Source: Planctomycetota bacterium (GTDB taxonomy: Bacteria; Planctomycetota; J132). From it: a DNA stretch of 34,776 nt. Positions 8,800-18,553 of the stretch are shown piece by piece. The stretch covers positions 1 through 34,776 of the forward strand of contig RFKQ01000116.1 in the NCBI GenBank assembly GCA_003694635.1, written 5' to 3'. The position numbers were made by a program, and so were the translations under genes. The notes under the pieces are model-generated. The model saw nothing but the letters and a program-made list of their open reading frames with translations. It was not told where the DNA came from and ran no database searches. Each line of letters begins with the position of its first letter. Position 1 is the first letter of the stretch.

Positions 8800-9837
8800 T
8801 TATTTAGGCTGGCGCAATAGTTCCCAAAGGCGCTGGATATAAATTTTATCGGCATCAAATTTAGAGAATTTCCCTAGTTGCTTATAGGCATTTTGGAATT
8901 GTTTTGGGGTAAAGTTCCTACCCTCACTTTCTCGAAAAGCTTCCAAATTTTTCTGAATATCTGTAATAGCATAGATATTCCGATTGCGGATTTGAAAAGC
9001 GTAAAGGGGGAGCAACATTTCCTGGAAGGGTTCTCCCCGAAATTTCAATGGACAGGGGGATTCTTCGTCTATTTTACTTTGGATATTTTCCTTTTGTTCA
9101 TCTGTACTAGCCATTTTGAGCTTGGTGTAGAGTTGGAGAAAATCTTTTCTTCGCTTCTCTATTGCATCGTAAAGTTTTTCAAAAGCGTTTAAGAGTAGGA
9201 AACGGTATGTCCAGAAAAGACGAAAGCGTGAGGCTGTTTCCATAGCATCACTCGGGCGATCTAGAGGACGTTTTAAGCTGGCATCTGCCTCCGGCACGTG
9301 GAGGTATTTAAAGGCATGGATGCCGACCACACAAACTTGGTTGCCCGCTGGAAGCTCTTGTAAGACTGTGCTCACCTTTTCCACAGGAGGTAGAATAGAA
9401 GGGGTATTGGCTTCTGGGTAAATGTTATGAATTTTTTCTATTTCTTTTTGGGATTCTTCCAAGTTTCTCTCCAAACTTGACACGGAAGAAACGGGGATCC
9501 AATAGCCTTGCCAGTAGAAATCACCGGCATTTAGGGAGATATCTGTTGGGGTAATATGAGGGAAAAAGGGGATATATTCGTTTGCTTCTCCGGGCCCGGA
9601 AAAAGTTCCCTGCTTTGCATTCCATTCCTTTCGGATTAAGATAGAGGGGCCATCCCCAAAAATAAGCTTCCAGAGCTGTTCGGTATGATATCGACGAATA
9701 TCATCAAGCTCATTGAGATCCACATCGAAAATAGGCACCAATTTCTGCATTCTAAGGGAGACAAAATTTGCTTGTTTTTTGAAATTGCTTCCTAATACCC
9801 CATAAGAGAATCGATTATCCGCCATATTTAGCTCCAC
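8800..9837 (-). CDS. Putative tail/baseplate-associated (fibre-like) protein of a contractile injection system
   Basis: Last gene of the baseplate operon; N-terminus FVSLRMQKLVPIFDVDLNELDDIRR resembles the start of phage/CIS tail accessory proteins. Function inferred mainly from context. Confidence 0.5.
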   Translation of the reverse strand: MELNMADNRFSYGVLGSNFKKQANFVSLRMQKLVPIFDVDLNELDDIRRYHTEQLWKLIFGDGPSILIRKEWNAKQGTFSGPGEANEYIPFFPHITPTDISLNAGDFYWQGYWIPVSSVSSLERNLEESQKEIEKIHNIYPEANTPSILPPVEKVSTVLQELPAGNQVCVVGIHAFKYLHVPEADASLKRPLDRPSDAMETASRFRLFWTYRFLLLNAFEKLYDAIEKRRKDFLQLYTKLKMASTDEQKENIQSKIDEESPCPLKFRGEPFQEMLLPLYAFQIRNRNIYAITDIQKNLEAFRESEGRNFTPKQFQNAYKQLGKFSKFDADKIYIQRLWELLRQPK

Positions 9838-9904
9838 TTTTTGATAGTTAGATTAACAATCTTATGAACACATTACGATTAGAAATCGAACTTTTTTAGG
9901 TGGT

Positions 9905-10540
9905 TTAGAAAATAAATTCAATTTTTCTGGTTAGGGTGATATCGTTGTCTTTTTGAATTTCTGAATGGTGACCATAGTTGAGTAAAAAGACGTTTGGACT
10001 CCCAGGGGGGTATTTGGTATAGATGCCAAATTCCGATATGGAGAGATCTTTTGTTTTAGGATTTCCCTGTTCTAGGGATGCTTCGATGCTCAATTGATTT
10101 TCGCTAATATGAATATCGTCCAGTGTTAGCATAAGGGAGTAATACTTATGTTTTTGTCCTTGTTCATCGATGTAGGTGTAGAGGATTTCTCGCTTTTGGC
10201 TCTCTTTGGTTTGTCCATATTGAATTTGATGATGGCTTTGAAAGTTTTTCCCTTCTTCGCTGGCTTTTTTTAAGAGAATTTCCATTTCCTTGATTCTATC
10301 CTTAAATGTGGCAACAGGATCTGAGCCTGGTTCAAACGATCGCGGCCCTATTGCTATAAAAAATCCATTTTCTAGTTTATTGCTATTCCAATCGGATAGT
10401 GAGTCATAGTGACCAATCATGTCGTGGATGATTCGGGCCAAGATTAGATTAAAATCGCGATAGATTTTATTTTTTTTCCAGGTGTTGCGTCGAAGTAGTT
10501 GGTTTTTTTTGTAGAGGGTATCTTGAAACCGTCCTTCCAT
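9905..10540 (-). CDS. Putative tail-collar/fibre-like protein
   Basis: C-terminal SISEFGIYTKYPPGSPNVFLLNYGHHSEIQKDNDITLTRKIEFIF resembles a tail-collar domain (IsEiGlYd...); operon context. Confidence 0.5.
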   Translation of the reverse strand: MEGRFQDTLYKKNQLLRRNTWKKNKIYRDFNLILARIIHDMIGHYDSLSDWNSNKLENGFFIAIGPRSFEPGSDPVATFKDRIKEMEILLKKASEEGKNFQSHHQIQYGQTKESQKREILYTYIDEQGQKHKYYSLMLTLDDIHISENQLSIEASLEQGNPKTKDLSISEFGIYTKYPPGSPNVFLLNYGHHSEIQKDNDITLTRKIEFIF

Positions 10541-10592
10541 AGTGCTTTTCCTTACATGAAATTCTTATAAAAGTTAGCTGTTGGTATTGATT

Positions 10593-12134
10593 TTAGTTTT
10601 TCTTTATATTTTTGTGCAAGATAGGATGATAGGTTCTGTATATGGGGTTATTGGTCTTTGCTTCGGATGTATTGGTGCGAAAGATCTTGACGTTTTGTCG
10701 GGAGTAGAGAAGCGTGGTTTGCACTTTTTCTCTTAATGTAGATGGGGTTACCCACTCTGGATCTCCTTCCATTACCAGCCTAGATCGCTCTCGTACTCCC
10801 GAATATCTCTCACGTAGAGGTGGATTAATGTATTGAATATCCACAAGTTCTACGTGAGCTGGAAGAAATCTTTCTATGGTTTCTTTTAGATTTTCTTTGT
10901 CCAATTTGTTTGCATTTTTTTCCTCGCTCCATTCCTCAAAGGGAGAGAAGACCAAACTGATGCAAGAGGGAGGATAGTAGCAGGTTTTGGCTGAATTGGT
11001 GTTGGTGCGATGAAGAGGATCATTGGTGAAAAACATAAAATGCCTATATTCCACCACTTTTTCACATCGTTTACCAGCTAGCTTCTGGATAAGTTGGATC
11101 AAGGCTCGTTTTGTGCCTTTCTTTCGATAGAACCAAGTCGCCTCTTTGAGATCATCGCGAAGATGGTTGAGGTTAGAGCGCGCTACATCCCATCCGATCC
11201 ATTTCGCAAGATAGGGGAGGAGCTCTAAGCGAGCGCGATCCACATCCTGGATATCTCGAAGTTCTTCTGCCAGCCCTTGGATATTGTTCAGCATATAGCC
11301 AATGCATTCAAGAAATCGCGTTAGAAATCCTCCCCTATCGTGGGTAAAATAATGCGAGGGTAGAACTTGAGTAATCTTTCGATGCATTCCATAGCTGCCA
11401 AACGCCCGGGCATGGGCCTGAGAGCGGGGCAAAGAAGAGGGATATAGTGGCTCAAAACTGTAGTGGTAGTCTATCTCTGGCTGGAGGCCGATATCGGAGA
11501 ATTTCCCTAGTATATAATCCTCCATCTTCTCTAGCTCTAAAATCTGCAATGTTTGGTAGGTTAACCATTCCCCTGTCAGCAGCTCCAACTGGATAAGGCG
11601 GCGGTTTGTCTCTTGGTCGACGGAATTGTGGATACGAAATAGAGGTTGTTCGGGCTGATTTTCCCAAAAAACCTCAGTAATTTCTGTATCTTTCTTTTGG
11701 GGAGAGGATTTTGCTTGAATTTCTACGAAACCAAAATCTGTGGATTCCAACAATCCCATTAACCCCCAACTTCCCTCGATCTTATAGGTTTTTAGAGTAA
11801 TACTCTCTTGGGAATGTTCAAAGACCAAAAGCATTCCCTTGGGCACAATCCCCGCCTCACGAAATTGGTAGGCCACCACTTTTTTTAGATTGGATTGAAC
11901 ATCAAACGAATCCAAAAAAGCAAACGCGGAAGGAGAGAAAGAGCCTTGTCTGTAGCTTTTGGAAACCTCAAACAATGGGAGTTCTTTACCCGAAGGCCAC
12001 CTCCAGGCTCGGCGTAGAATCCGAAAACTTACATCCGCCGATTGCCTCCAACCCAAATCCACTTGATGCCCCAACGGATGAGAATAGGCTACTAGCTTTT
12101 CCACTACAGGAGAAATGGTATTGCCCAACTGCAT
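10593..12134 (-). CDS. Phage tail protein I-like (Afp12/P2 gpI-type) baseplate protein
   Basis: FLTRFLECIGYMLNNIQGLAEELRDIQDVDRARLELLPYLAKWIGWDV...FYRKKGTKRALIQLIQKLAG is characteristic of the tail protein I family of CIS. Confidence 0.75.
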   Translation of the reverse strand: MQLGNTISPVVEKLVAYSHPLGHQVDLGWRQSADVSFRILRRAWRWPSGKELPLFEVSKSYRQGSFSPSAFAFLDSFDVQSNLKKVVAYQFREAGIVPKGMLLVFEHSQESITLKTYKIEGSWGLMGLLESTDFGFVEIQAKSSPQKKDTEITEVFWENQPEQPLFRIHNSVDQETNRRLIQLELLTGEWLTYQTLQILELEKMEDYILGKFSDIGLQPEIDYHYSFEPLYPSSLPRSQAHARAFGSYGMHRKITQVLPSHYFTHDRGGFLTRFLECIGYMLNNIQGLAEELRDIQDVDRARLELLPYLAKWIGWDVARSNLNHLRDDLKEATWFYRKKGTKRALIQLIQKLAGKRCEKVVEYRHFMFFTNDPLHRTNTNSAKTCYYPPSCISLVFSPFEEWSEEKNANKLDKENLKETIERFLPAHVELVDIQYINPPLRERYSGVRERSRLVMEGDPEWVTPSTLREKVQTTLLYSRQNVKIFRTNTSEAKTNNPIYRTYHPILHKNIKKN

Positions 12135-12148
12135 ACGGTTCTTCCTTG

Positions 12149-14020
12149 CTAGAGATTTTGATATTTGATTTGAATATTCTTAGGATTTCTGTCAATAACA
12201 ATATGGACAGGCTCTCCCAGTTTGGTTTGATCGTAGATCAATTCCACATCCTCCACATAGTCCACATCGGGTACTTGATGAATGGCATAAATGACTTTGC
12301 TTTTAGGAAGAGGATCGGAGGAAAAGGTAAATTTTTTGACCAACTTTGCAACGTTTTCGTAGACTTTTTGCTGATACCAGCTTTCTTGTTCCTCTGCATC
12401 TGCATTTAAATAAACTTTGGCGCGCACCTGAACCTGCAAATGAACTCCGCGTTTGAGCTCTAGAAGCACCGTTAACATTCGGTAATCTTCTAAAAAATTT
12501 TGGATATCTCTCAAGCTCTGCTCTACAGCTTCATCGTCTTTTTCAATATAGGAGTGAAAGAGAACATAAATCGTAATTTTATACACAGAGCCACGGGTGA
12601 CAATCACCTCTTGCACTTCTGGAAAGTTGGCTCGGATGAGGTACTCGTAATCTTCCCTAGTGACTGCCCGATCCAATGTTTTGAATTTGCGAGGTGCATT
12701 TTCAATGGCCTCATCCGGCGTTTCTGGATTTTTGCCTCCAATCGCTGGAGTAATATTCACCACCCTCATCTCTTCCAAAGCACCGCGCTCGATATAAAAT
12801 CCTTCGGAGGAATAACCTCGAATTAAACCTTTTGCAATATTGCCCTTTTCCCCAATCCCCACCAAATAGTTTACCTGAATCTCTCTTCCCAAAGGAGGAA
12901 TCGCTCCGTTTACTCCATCGCCAAAGAAAATAATCGGCTCATCCTTCTCATTGAGTTGCATATAATAGTGAGGGCTACTTGGTCCGCTGTCTAAAAAGTT
13001 AGGACGCCTTTGCCAGAGTTCAAAATCATCGTCATCTTTCGCATCTTCGTATTTGGCTACCCGAACTTCAATCTCATCCTGAAGCCAAAATCTTTTGATG
13101 TCTTCTATCTGGTAGATTTGAATAGGAAAACTCTGAGAGGGAATGCCTTCAGAAATCAAGGTTACAGGATAGGCTTTTTCCGCTTGCACAACGGGCAAGT
13201 AGAGTTGAAGAGGCGGGATTTTCTCTTTATTACCGATAGATTCAATTTTTTTATTATGCTCTACCAAGAAGGTCACCACGGGGGATTGTTTAGAGATGCT
13301 CTCTAGAAAGGAGCTGTGGATAACGACGGTTTTCCGCTCTTGTTTAGGCAGAAGGTTGTTCGCTTGAGAGAGGCTTTCTCTTACAGTGAAATCTAGCTTC
13401 TCTTTCAAAAGATGGGGAATCTGGAGGCGAGTGGAAAATACTTGATAGACTTTATCATTGGGACCAAAGGTTTCTTGTAAAGAAATTAGCTTAGAGCGAC
13501 GATCGTTGCGAAATGTAAAAAACTCATAGGAGTTGCCCGGCTTCATATTATCCAAATATACCCGAGGTACCCCCGGGTGGAACATAAACCGAACCGTGCC
13601 GATTCCCTCCACAGAATTGGCAAAAAATTTCATCCCATCCTCAATTTGAATAGCGATGGTATCTTCCTTAAGCTTTCCCAAAAAAATATCTAAACGCATA
13701 ATCGTTCGGGCCGGCAAAGCACCTTGGAATTCATAGCCAATAAGGCGCAAGAGATTTTTAACATTTCGCTTCTCTACCGCTGTGTGGGGAAAACTCTCCT
13801 GGGCAATGCGATCTTGATAATAAAGCATGATGTCCGCTAAATAAGCGAAGCATTCCAGCAATACCACCCCCGGATCGGAGGGGGAAAAATCCGTCCACTC
13901 CGGCAATTTGCTTTGGGCTAGCTGCTTTAAATCGGCCAAGAGGGATTCATAATCTTTGTTGGTGTAGTTGATTCTTGGCTTATTTTTAAAACTATTGACC
14001 AGCAATTCATTATTTTTCAT
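12149..14020 (-). CDS. Baseplate J-like protein (Afp11-type)
   Basis: RINYTNKDYESLLADLKQLAQSKLPEWTDFSPSDPGVVLLECFAYLADIMLYYQDRIAQESF, EPIIFFGDGVNGAIPPLGREIQVNYLVGIGEKGNI, TLDRAVTREDYEYLIRANFPEVQEVIV. Confidence 0.9.
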   Translation of the reverse strand: MKNNELLVNSFKNKPRINYTNKDYESLLADLKQLAQSKLPEWTDFSPSDPGVVLLECFAYLADIMLYYQDRIAQESFPHTAVEKRNVKNLLRLIGYEFQGALPARTIMRLDIFLGKLKEDTIAIQIEDGMKFFANSVEGIGTVRFMFHPGVPRVYLDNMKPGNSYEFFTFRNDRRSKLISLQETFGPNDKVYQVFSTRLQIPHLLKEKLDFTVRESLSQANNLLPKQERKTVVIHSSFLESISKQSPVVTFLVEHNKKIESIGNKEKIPPLQLYLPVVQAEKAYPVTLISEGIPSQSFPIQIYQIEDIKRFWLQDEIEVRVAKYEDAKDDDDFELWQRRPNFLDSGPSSPHYYMQLNEKDEPIIFFGDGVNGAIPPLGREIQVNYLVGIGEKGNIAKGLIRGYSSEGFYIERGALEEMRVVNITPAIGGKNPETPDEAIENAPRKFKTLDRAVTREDYEYLIRANFPEVQEVIVTRGSVYKITIYVLFHSYIEKDDEAVEQSLRDIQNFLEDYRMLTVLLELKRGVHLQVQVRAKVYLNADAEEQESWYQQKVYENVAKLVKKFTFSSDPLPKSKVIYAIHQVPDVDYVEDVELIYDQTKLGEPVHIVIDRNPKNIQIKYQNL

Positions 14021-14213
14021 AATCTCACCACTTCCTTGTTATCTTCTAATCAAATATATTCTACCACGCGTACCTCTTGCCCTATCTAGAACCCCGGCGC
14101 ACCCCAAATCTATCCAAAATTTCAAAAAGCTAAACCCAAAAATCCGCTAAACTTTTTTTTTTCTTCCCTATTTCCCAAATATCCCACGCAATCGCTTGTT
14201 TGGTTTAGCTCTC

Positions 14214-14597
14214 CTATCCATTTACAGGAACTTCCAAAGAAAGCTGATCGGTCATTTGAGTGGGATCAATGTAATATTTGAGCCGCAAAGTCAATAACCC
14301 ACGCTCTCGATCAACTTCTGGGATCACGTCCTGAATCACCACCCTCGGCTCAAAACGATGGATGGCCTCTGTGATTTCATATTTCAGCAGGGCCTGGGTA
14401 GCAGCGTCATTCATTTCCCAAACATATCTGCGGATTTTAGCACCAAATTCTTGAAACATTGGCCGCTCACCTCGTTGAGTGAGCAAAATTTGAACAATAT
14501 TTTGGCGGTATTTGGAGATCCCCTCTTCCATGGGCCATCCCCCCGTATTTGGGTCTAGAGAAAAAGGGAACTTTAGGCCTCGAATTTCCTCCATCAC
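14214..14597 (-). CDS. GPW/gp25-family baseplate protein (Afp9-type)
   Basis: GLKFPFSLDPNTGGWPMEEGISKYRQNIVQILLTQRGERPMFQEFGAKIRRYVWE...YEITEAIHRFEPRVVIQDV. Confidence 0.9.
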   Translation of the reverse strand: MMEEIRGLKFPFSLDPNTGGWPMEEGISKYRQNIVQILLTQRGERPMFQEFGAKIRRYVWEMNDAATQALLKYEITEAIHRFEPRVVIQDVIPEVDRERGLLTLRLKYYIDPTQMTDQLSLEVPVNG

Positions 14598-15117
14598 TTT
14601 CTCCTAATTCTTGATGAATTGTGATGAATGGTTATGTTCGCTTAAAATATTCATTTTCCAGTTAAATCGCAAATGCGCCGCCCTTATCCGGTCCTATGCT
14701 CCGCTAGAACAAAATGGAATTTTTCGGAAACAATGAAAAAATCTAAGGAATTAAAAAAAAAACTATCATTGCTCAGGTTTGCCGCAGATTGTAGAAACTA
14801 AAAAAACAGTTCGCTCTTTTCGGAGTATAGAGTGGCTTAACAAAAATCGCTAGCCAAAATGGAGTAAAAATCACAACCTATTTACCCCCTGAAACGTTTT
14901 CTTTGCTTAGTTTATTTTTTTCAAAAGCAAATGTCAAATCTTTTTTTAAAAAATTTCCATAATCTTGAAAAAATTTTAATTTTCATTTGTCTTGAAATGT
15001 TTTGTGAAATGGCCAAGCAAAGCCCTCTGTGTGGAAGAGACAAAATAACCTTCTATGGAATACTCTTTCCAGATAAATCCAAACCCTAAATGGCGCTTTT
15101 AAAAAAGGGAAATTTTT

Positions 15118-16614
15118 TTACAAATCAGCCAATTCTTTTTTGGGGAAACGCCGCGCGATGCGCTCAGCCAGTAAGGTGCTGGAAATTCCCTCCACCAAAG
15201 GCGCCAAAACTACCCTTCCCCCATCTGCTTCCACAATTTCTCGTCCCACCACGATTTTGTCCTGATAATCCTCCCCCTTTATCAAAACATGCGGACGTAT
15301 CCGCTCGATTAAATGAAGGGGAGTGGCCTCCTCAAAAACCACAAGATAATCCACCATCTCCAGAGCCGCCAATACCGCCATCCTCGTCTCCAAAGGAGCA
15401 AACGGACGCGCCTCCCCTTTTAGCAAGCGTACGGAAGAATCTGAGTTGACCCCCACCACCAAAATATCCCCCAAACTCTTTGCATACCGCAAATAGGCAA
15501 TATGGCCCTGATGGAGGATATCAAAACATCCATTGGTAAACACCACCTTTTTGCCAGCATCCTTGGCAATCTCCAGCACCTCCAACAACTCCTCTAGCCC
15601 TTTGATCTTCCGCCTCCCCTGCATCAACTCCCCTGGATGAAGAAGGTAGTGATCCAAAATCTCACGACAACTCACCGCCACCGCCCCCAATCTCTCCACC
15701 ACCAACGCCGCCGCTGCATTGGCAAACTGAACCGCCTCCAAAAGAGGAACTCTAGAACCAAGTGCCACAGCCAAAGCGGCAATAACTGTATCCCCCGCTC
15801 CGGTAACATCATACACCGATCGAGCCTGCGCCGGAAAGCGAATGCCCTTGCCACCCCGCTCACAAACGAATATCCCCTCTCCTCCTAGCGTGATCACAGC
15901 TGCTTCCAAATCCAAATCCCTCAACAGAGAAGAAGCCATCCTCTCAATGCTGGTAAAATCTACGTACTCAATACCTGTTGCCTCCTCCGCCTCTTTGCGA
16001 TTAGGAGTAATCACACTAGCGCCGCGATATCGTTGGTAATTTCTTCCCTTGGGGTCAATAAGGGTGGGAATTTGTCGAGCTCTTGCCTCATTCAGTACTT
16101 TCGATAATACCTCCTCGGTCAACAACCCCTTCCCATAGTCCGAGATCACCACAAGATCATATTCGCTCAAATGGGTGTAGAGAAACTCCCCAATCTTTTG
16201 TTGAAGATCCTTCTCAATAGGCTCCCTCGACTCATTGTCCACCCGCAATACCTGCTGATTCTGAGACAAAAAACGCGTCTTGATAGTGGTTGGCCTACAT
16301 CCAGTGGTGAAAACGCCATCGATGCCAATTCCCAGCTTCTCTAAAAGCTCCTGCAGCTTCCTTCCTGAAAAATCTTGACCAAGCACCCCCACACACTGCA
16401 CCCTTGCCCCCAAGGTCCGAAGATTGTGGGCCACATTGCCTGCTCCACCCAAGCGAACCTCCTCTTTGCGCACATCTAAAACCTGAATAGGCGCCTCCGG
16501 AGAAATCCTAGTTATCTCCCCCCAAACGTATCTATCCAACATTAAATCGCCAATCAACAAAATATTGGGCGAAGATATCGTCTCGACTACTCTCTTTAAC
16601 TCTTCAATTCGCAT
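15118..16614 (-). CDS. hldE: Bifunctional heptose-7-phosphate kinase/heptose-1-phosphate adenylyltransferase
   Basis: PfkB kinase domain (LGGAGNVAHNLRTLGA, DVTGAGDTVIAALAVAL) fused to nucleotidyltransferase (VFTNGCFDILHQGHIAYLRYAKSLGDILVVGVNSD). Confidence 0.93.
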   Translation of the reverse strand: MRIEELKRVVETISSPNILLIGDLMLDRYVWGEITRISPEAPIQVLDVRKEEVRLGGAGNVAHNLRTLGARVQCVGVLGQDFSGRKLQELLEKLGIGIDGVFTTGCRPTTIKTRFLSQNQQVLRVDNESREPIEKDLQQKIGEFLYTHLSEYDLVVISDYGKGLLTEEVLSKVLNEARARQIPTLIDPKGRNYQRYRGASVITPNRKEAEEATGIEYVDFTSIERMASSLLRDLDLEAAVITLGGEGIFVCERGGKGIRFPAQARSVYDVTGAGDTVIAALAVALGSRVPLLEAVQFANAAAALVVERLGAVAVSCREILDHYLLHPGELMQGRRKIKGLEELLEVLEIAKDAGKKVVFTNGCFDILHQGHIAYLRYAKSLGDILVVGVNSDSSVRLLKGEARPFAPLETRMAVLAALEMVDYLVVFEEATPLHLIERIRPHVLIKGEDYQDKIVVGREIVEADGGRVVLAPLVEGISSTLLAERIARRFPKKELADL

Positions 16615-16646
16615 AACGCACCCGGCTGGAATTTGAAAAATTTCAC

Positions 16647-17138
16647 CTACGCAGAAATGGAAAGGTTCTGATCGATCTCCTCGATCAGCTCATAAATCTC
16701 TTCCCTACTCTTTGCCTCCCGCAAAAACCTGCAAAAATCGTTATCGCGTCCCAAAAGAGAAAGCTTTTTTAGAATTTTTAGATGGGGAGGATCCGTCTCA
16801 GAATACTTCTCTGGAGAAATAAATAAAAAGAATAAATAGGACAACTCCCCGTCCAGCGAGCTAAAATCTATCCCCTGGGCCGATTTTCCAAATACTGCCA
16901 CCACCTCTTGCACATACTTGGATTTCTTATAGTGGGGAATAGCAAGCCCGTTGCCAATTCCCGTGCTCCCCAAACTTTCCCTCGATAAAATCTCCCCCAT
17001 CACCCCCTCCCGATCTTCTTTAGAAATCTTCCCTCTCTCCACCATATAACCCACCAACTCTTCGATCACCCCCTCTTTTGTGGTGGATACCAATTGTTCG
17101 ATCACATCTTCTTTCGATACAATATCCGTCAATTTCAT
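16647..17138 (-). CDS. ptsN: PTS EIIA (PtsN/EIIA-Ntr-like) protein
   Basis: MKLTDIVSKEDVIEQLVSTTKEGVIEELV...ESLGSTGIGNGLAIPHYKK (phosphoacceptor His context). Directly downstream of hpf, a known association. Confidence 0.8.
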   Translation of the reverse strand: MKLTDIVSKEDVIEQLVSTTKEGVIEELVGYMVERGKISKEDREGVMGEILSRESLGSTGIGNGLAIPHYKKSKYVQEVVAVFGKSAQGIDFSSLDGELSYLFFLFISPEKYSETDPPHLKILKKLSLLGRDNDFCRFLREAKSREEIYELIEEIDQNLSISA

Positions 17139-17244
17139 GATCTTTCCAAAGCCCCTTATATAAATTTTAAAAAATAAACACAATATCCGCTCTTCAGCTC
17201 TCCATCACTCTCATCGCCTCCACAAACTCTCCTCGTACCTTTAT

Positions 17245-17661
17245 TTAATCTTCCTCCTTGCGAGGAAATTCTGTTTTGTCTACCACTTCCTGGTAGGTCT
17301 CCTCCTCAGGCTCTTCCCCCCCCGCTGCCTCCATAAAAATCTCTCCCCGCCCAGCGGTGCGATGGCTCTGAAGCTTCTTTTTAAATTTGGTAAGCTGTAT
17401 CTCCATCTTATCCACCGCTTGATCAATCGCTGCGTACATATCATCCTGTACCTCTTTGACCACAAAACGATGCCCCTTGGGAGCAGAGACAATGATTTCG
17501 GCTATCTTTCTCTCCTTTTCCGCATCCAAAACCACATCTACACTAAGAAGCCTATCAAAATATTTTTCCAATTTTCCCACCTTGTTGAACGCATAATCCT
17601 TCATCAATTTTGTCACACTTTCCGATTTCGCTGCAAGATTGATATTCATATTGGCGTTCAT
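17245..17661 (-). CDS. hpf: Ribosome hibernation-promoting factor / ribosome-associated inhibitor
   Basis: HPF/RaiA pattern: VTKLMKDYAFNKVGKLEKYFDRLLSVDVVLDAEKERKIAEIIVSAPKGHRFVVKEVQDDMYAAIDQAVDKMEIQLTKFKKKL. Confidence 0.9.
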   Translation of the reverse strand: MNANMNINLAAKSESVTKLMKDYAFNKVGKLEKYFDRLLSVDVVLDAEKERKIAEIIVSAPKGHRFVVKEVQDDMYAAIDQAVDKMEIQLTKFKKKLQSHRTAGRGEIFMEAAGGEEPEEETYQEVVDKTEFPRKEED

Positions 17662-17673
17662 ATCAGCTCCTTT

Positions 17674-17707
17674 CTTCGATAAAAATCTCCCTTCGATAAA
17701 GATCTCC
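17674..17707 (-). repeat. 17-bp tandem direct repeat in the hpf 5' leader
   Basis: CTTCGATAAAAATCTCC / CTTCGATAAAGATCTCC (16/17 identical) just upstream of the hpf start. Confidence 0.8.
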
Positions 17708-17773
17708 GAGAATCCATCCGCACCAAATTCCTTTTCTAAGACAAAAAATCCCTTCCACCCCCCGCGTTCATCT

Positions 17774-18550
17774 CTAGGTCCCTTCTACCAAGCGCTTTCC
17801 AAGAATATCGTCCAAATATTTGTTCTGAAATATCAAATCTCTTGTGCGCTCCACATCGTACTCCACCCGGTGATAACGGACCAAATTCCTCTCGCTATCC
17901 ACCGTCACATAAGATGAACGAGGATCCCCATCTCGCGGCTGCCCCACGGAACCAATATTAATGATAGCCTTACGTTTGGGCTCCAATTTCACCTCAAAAT
18001 CCAATTCCGCCGGCGAATAAAAATGAAACGCGTCTTCAAAAATCACTCCCGGTGTGTGCGTATGACCCACAAAACAAACCCAAGGGGTCAACTCAAACGC
18101 TTTCTTCAATTTGTCTGAAAAATCCTGCAACATTTCGTCTACATCGGAACGCAAAATATACTCTTCTCGAGGATTTTGAGGCGCTGCGTGGACAAATAGC
18201 ATCCCGTTTTGCTCATGCTTTAGCCCCAGTTCCTGCAAAAATCTCCAACGCCTTTTCTTCTTTGCACCACTCCACCAAGAAGGTTTGAGCACCTTCCGAT
18301 GCCACTCCGTGGCCATGCGAGCCACCCGATTAAACCCAACCGCTTCGTGAAGAATCGCCCACTCGTGATTGCCGGATAAATTCACCTTGCAATTCTCCAT
18401 CGCCAAATCGATACACTCCACCGGACACGGCCCATAGCCGATAATGTCCCCTAAGCAAAGTATCTCCTCTATCCCTTTCTCCTGAATGTCTCGCAGTACC
18501 GCCTCAAAAGCGGCCGCATTGGAATGAATATCAGATATCACCGCAAACAT
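17774..18550 (-). CDS. Calcineurin-like metallophosphoesterase
   Basis: FAVISDIHSNAAAFEAVL, CLGDIIGYGPCPVECID, SGNHEWAIL, FVGHTHTPGVI motifs. Confidence 0.88.
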   Translation of the reverse strand: MFAVISDIHSNAAAFEAVLRDIQEKGIEEILCLGDIIGYGPCPVECIDLAMENCKVNLSGNHEWAILHEAVGFNRVARMATEWHRKVLKPSWWSGAKKKRRWRFLQELGLKHEQNGMLFVHAAPQNPREEYILRSDVDEMLQDFSDKLKKAFELTPWVCFVGHTHTPGVIFEDAFHFYSPAELDFEVKLEPKRKAIINIGSVGQPRDGDPRSSYVTVDSERNLVRYHRVEYDVERTRDLIFQNKYLDDILGKRLVEGT

Positions 18551-18553
18551 AAC

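Noticed and set aside
14598-15117. Possible ncRNA or missing gene in the 520-bp AT-rich gap upstream of gp25
   Set aside because: No convincing ORF, hairpin set or repeat; probably promoter/intergenic sequence.
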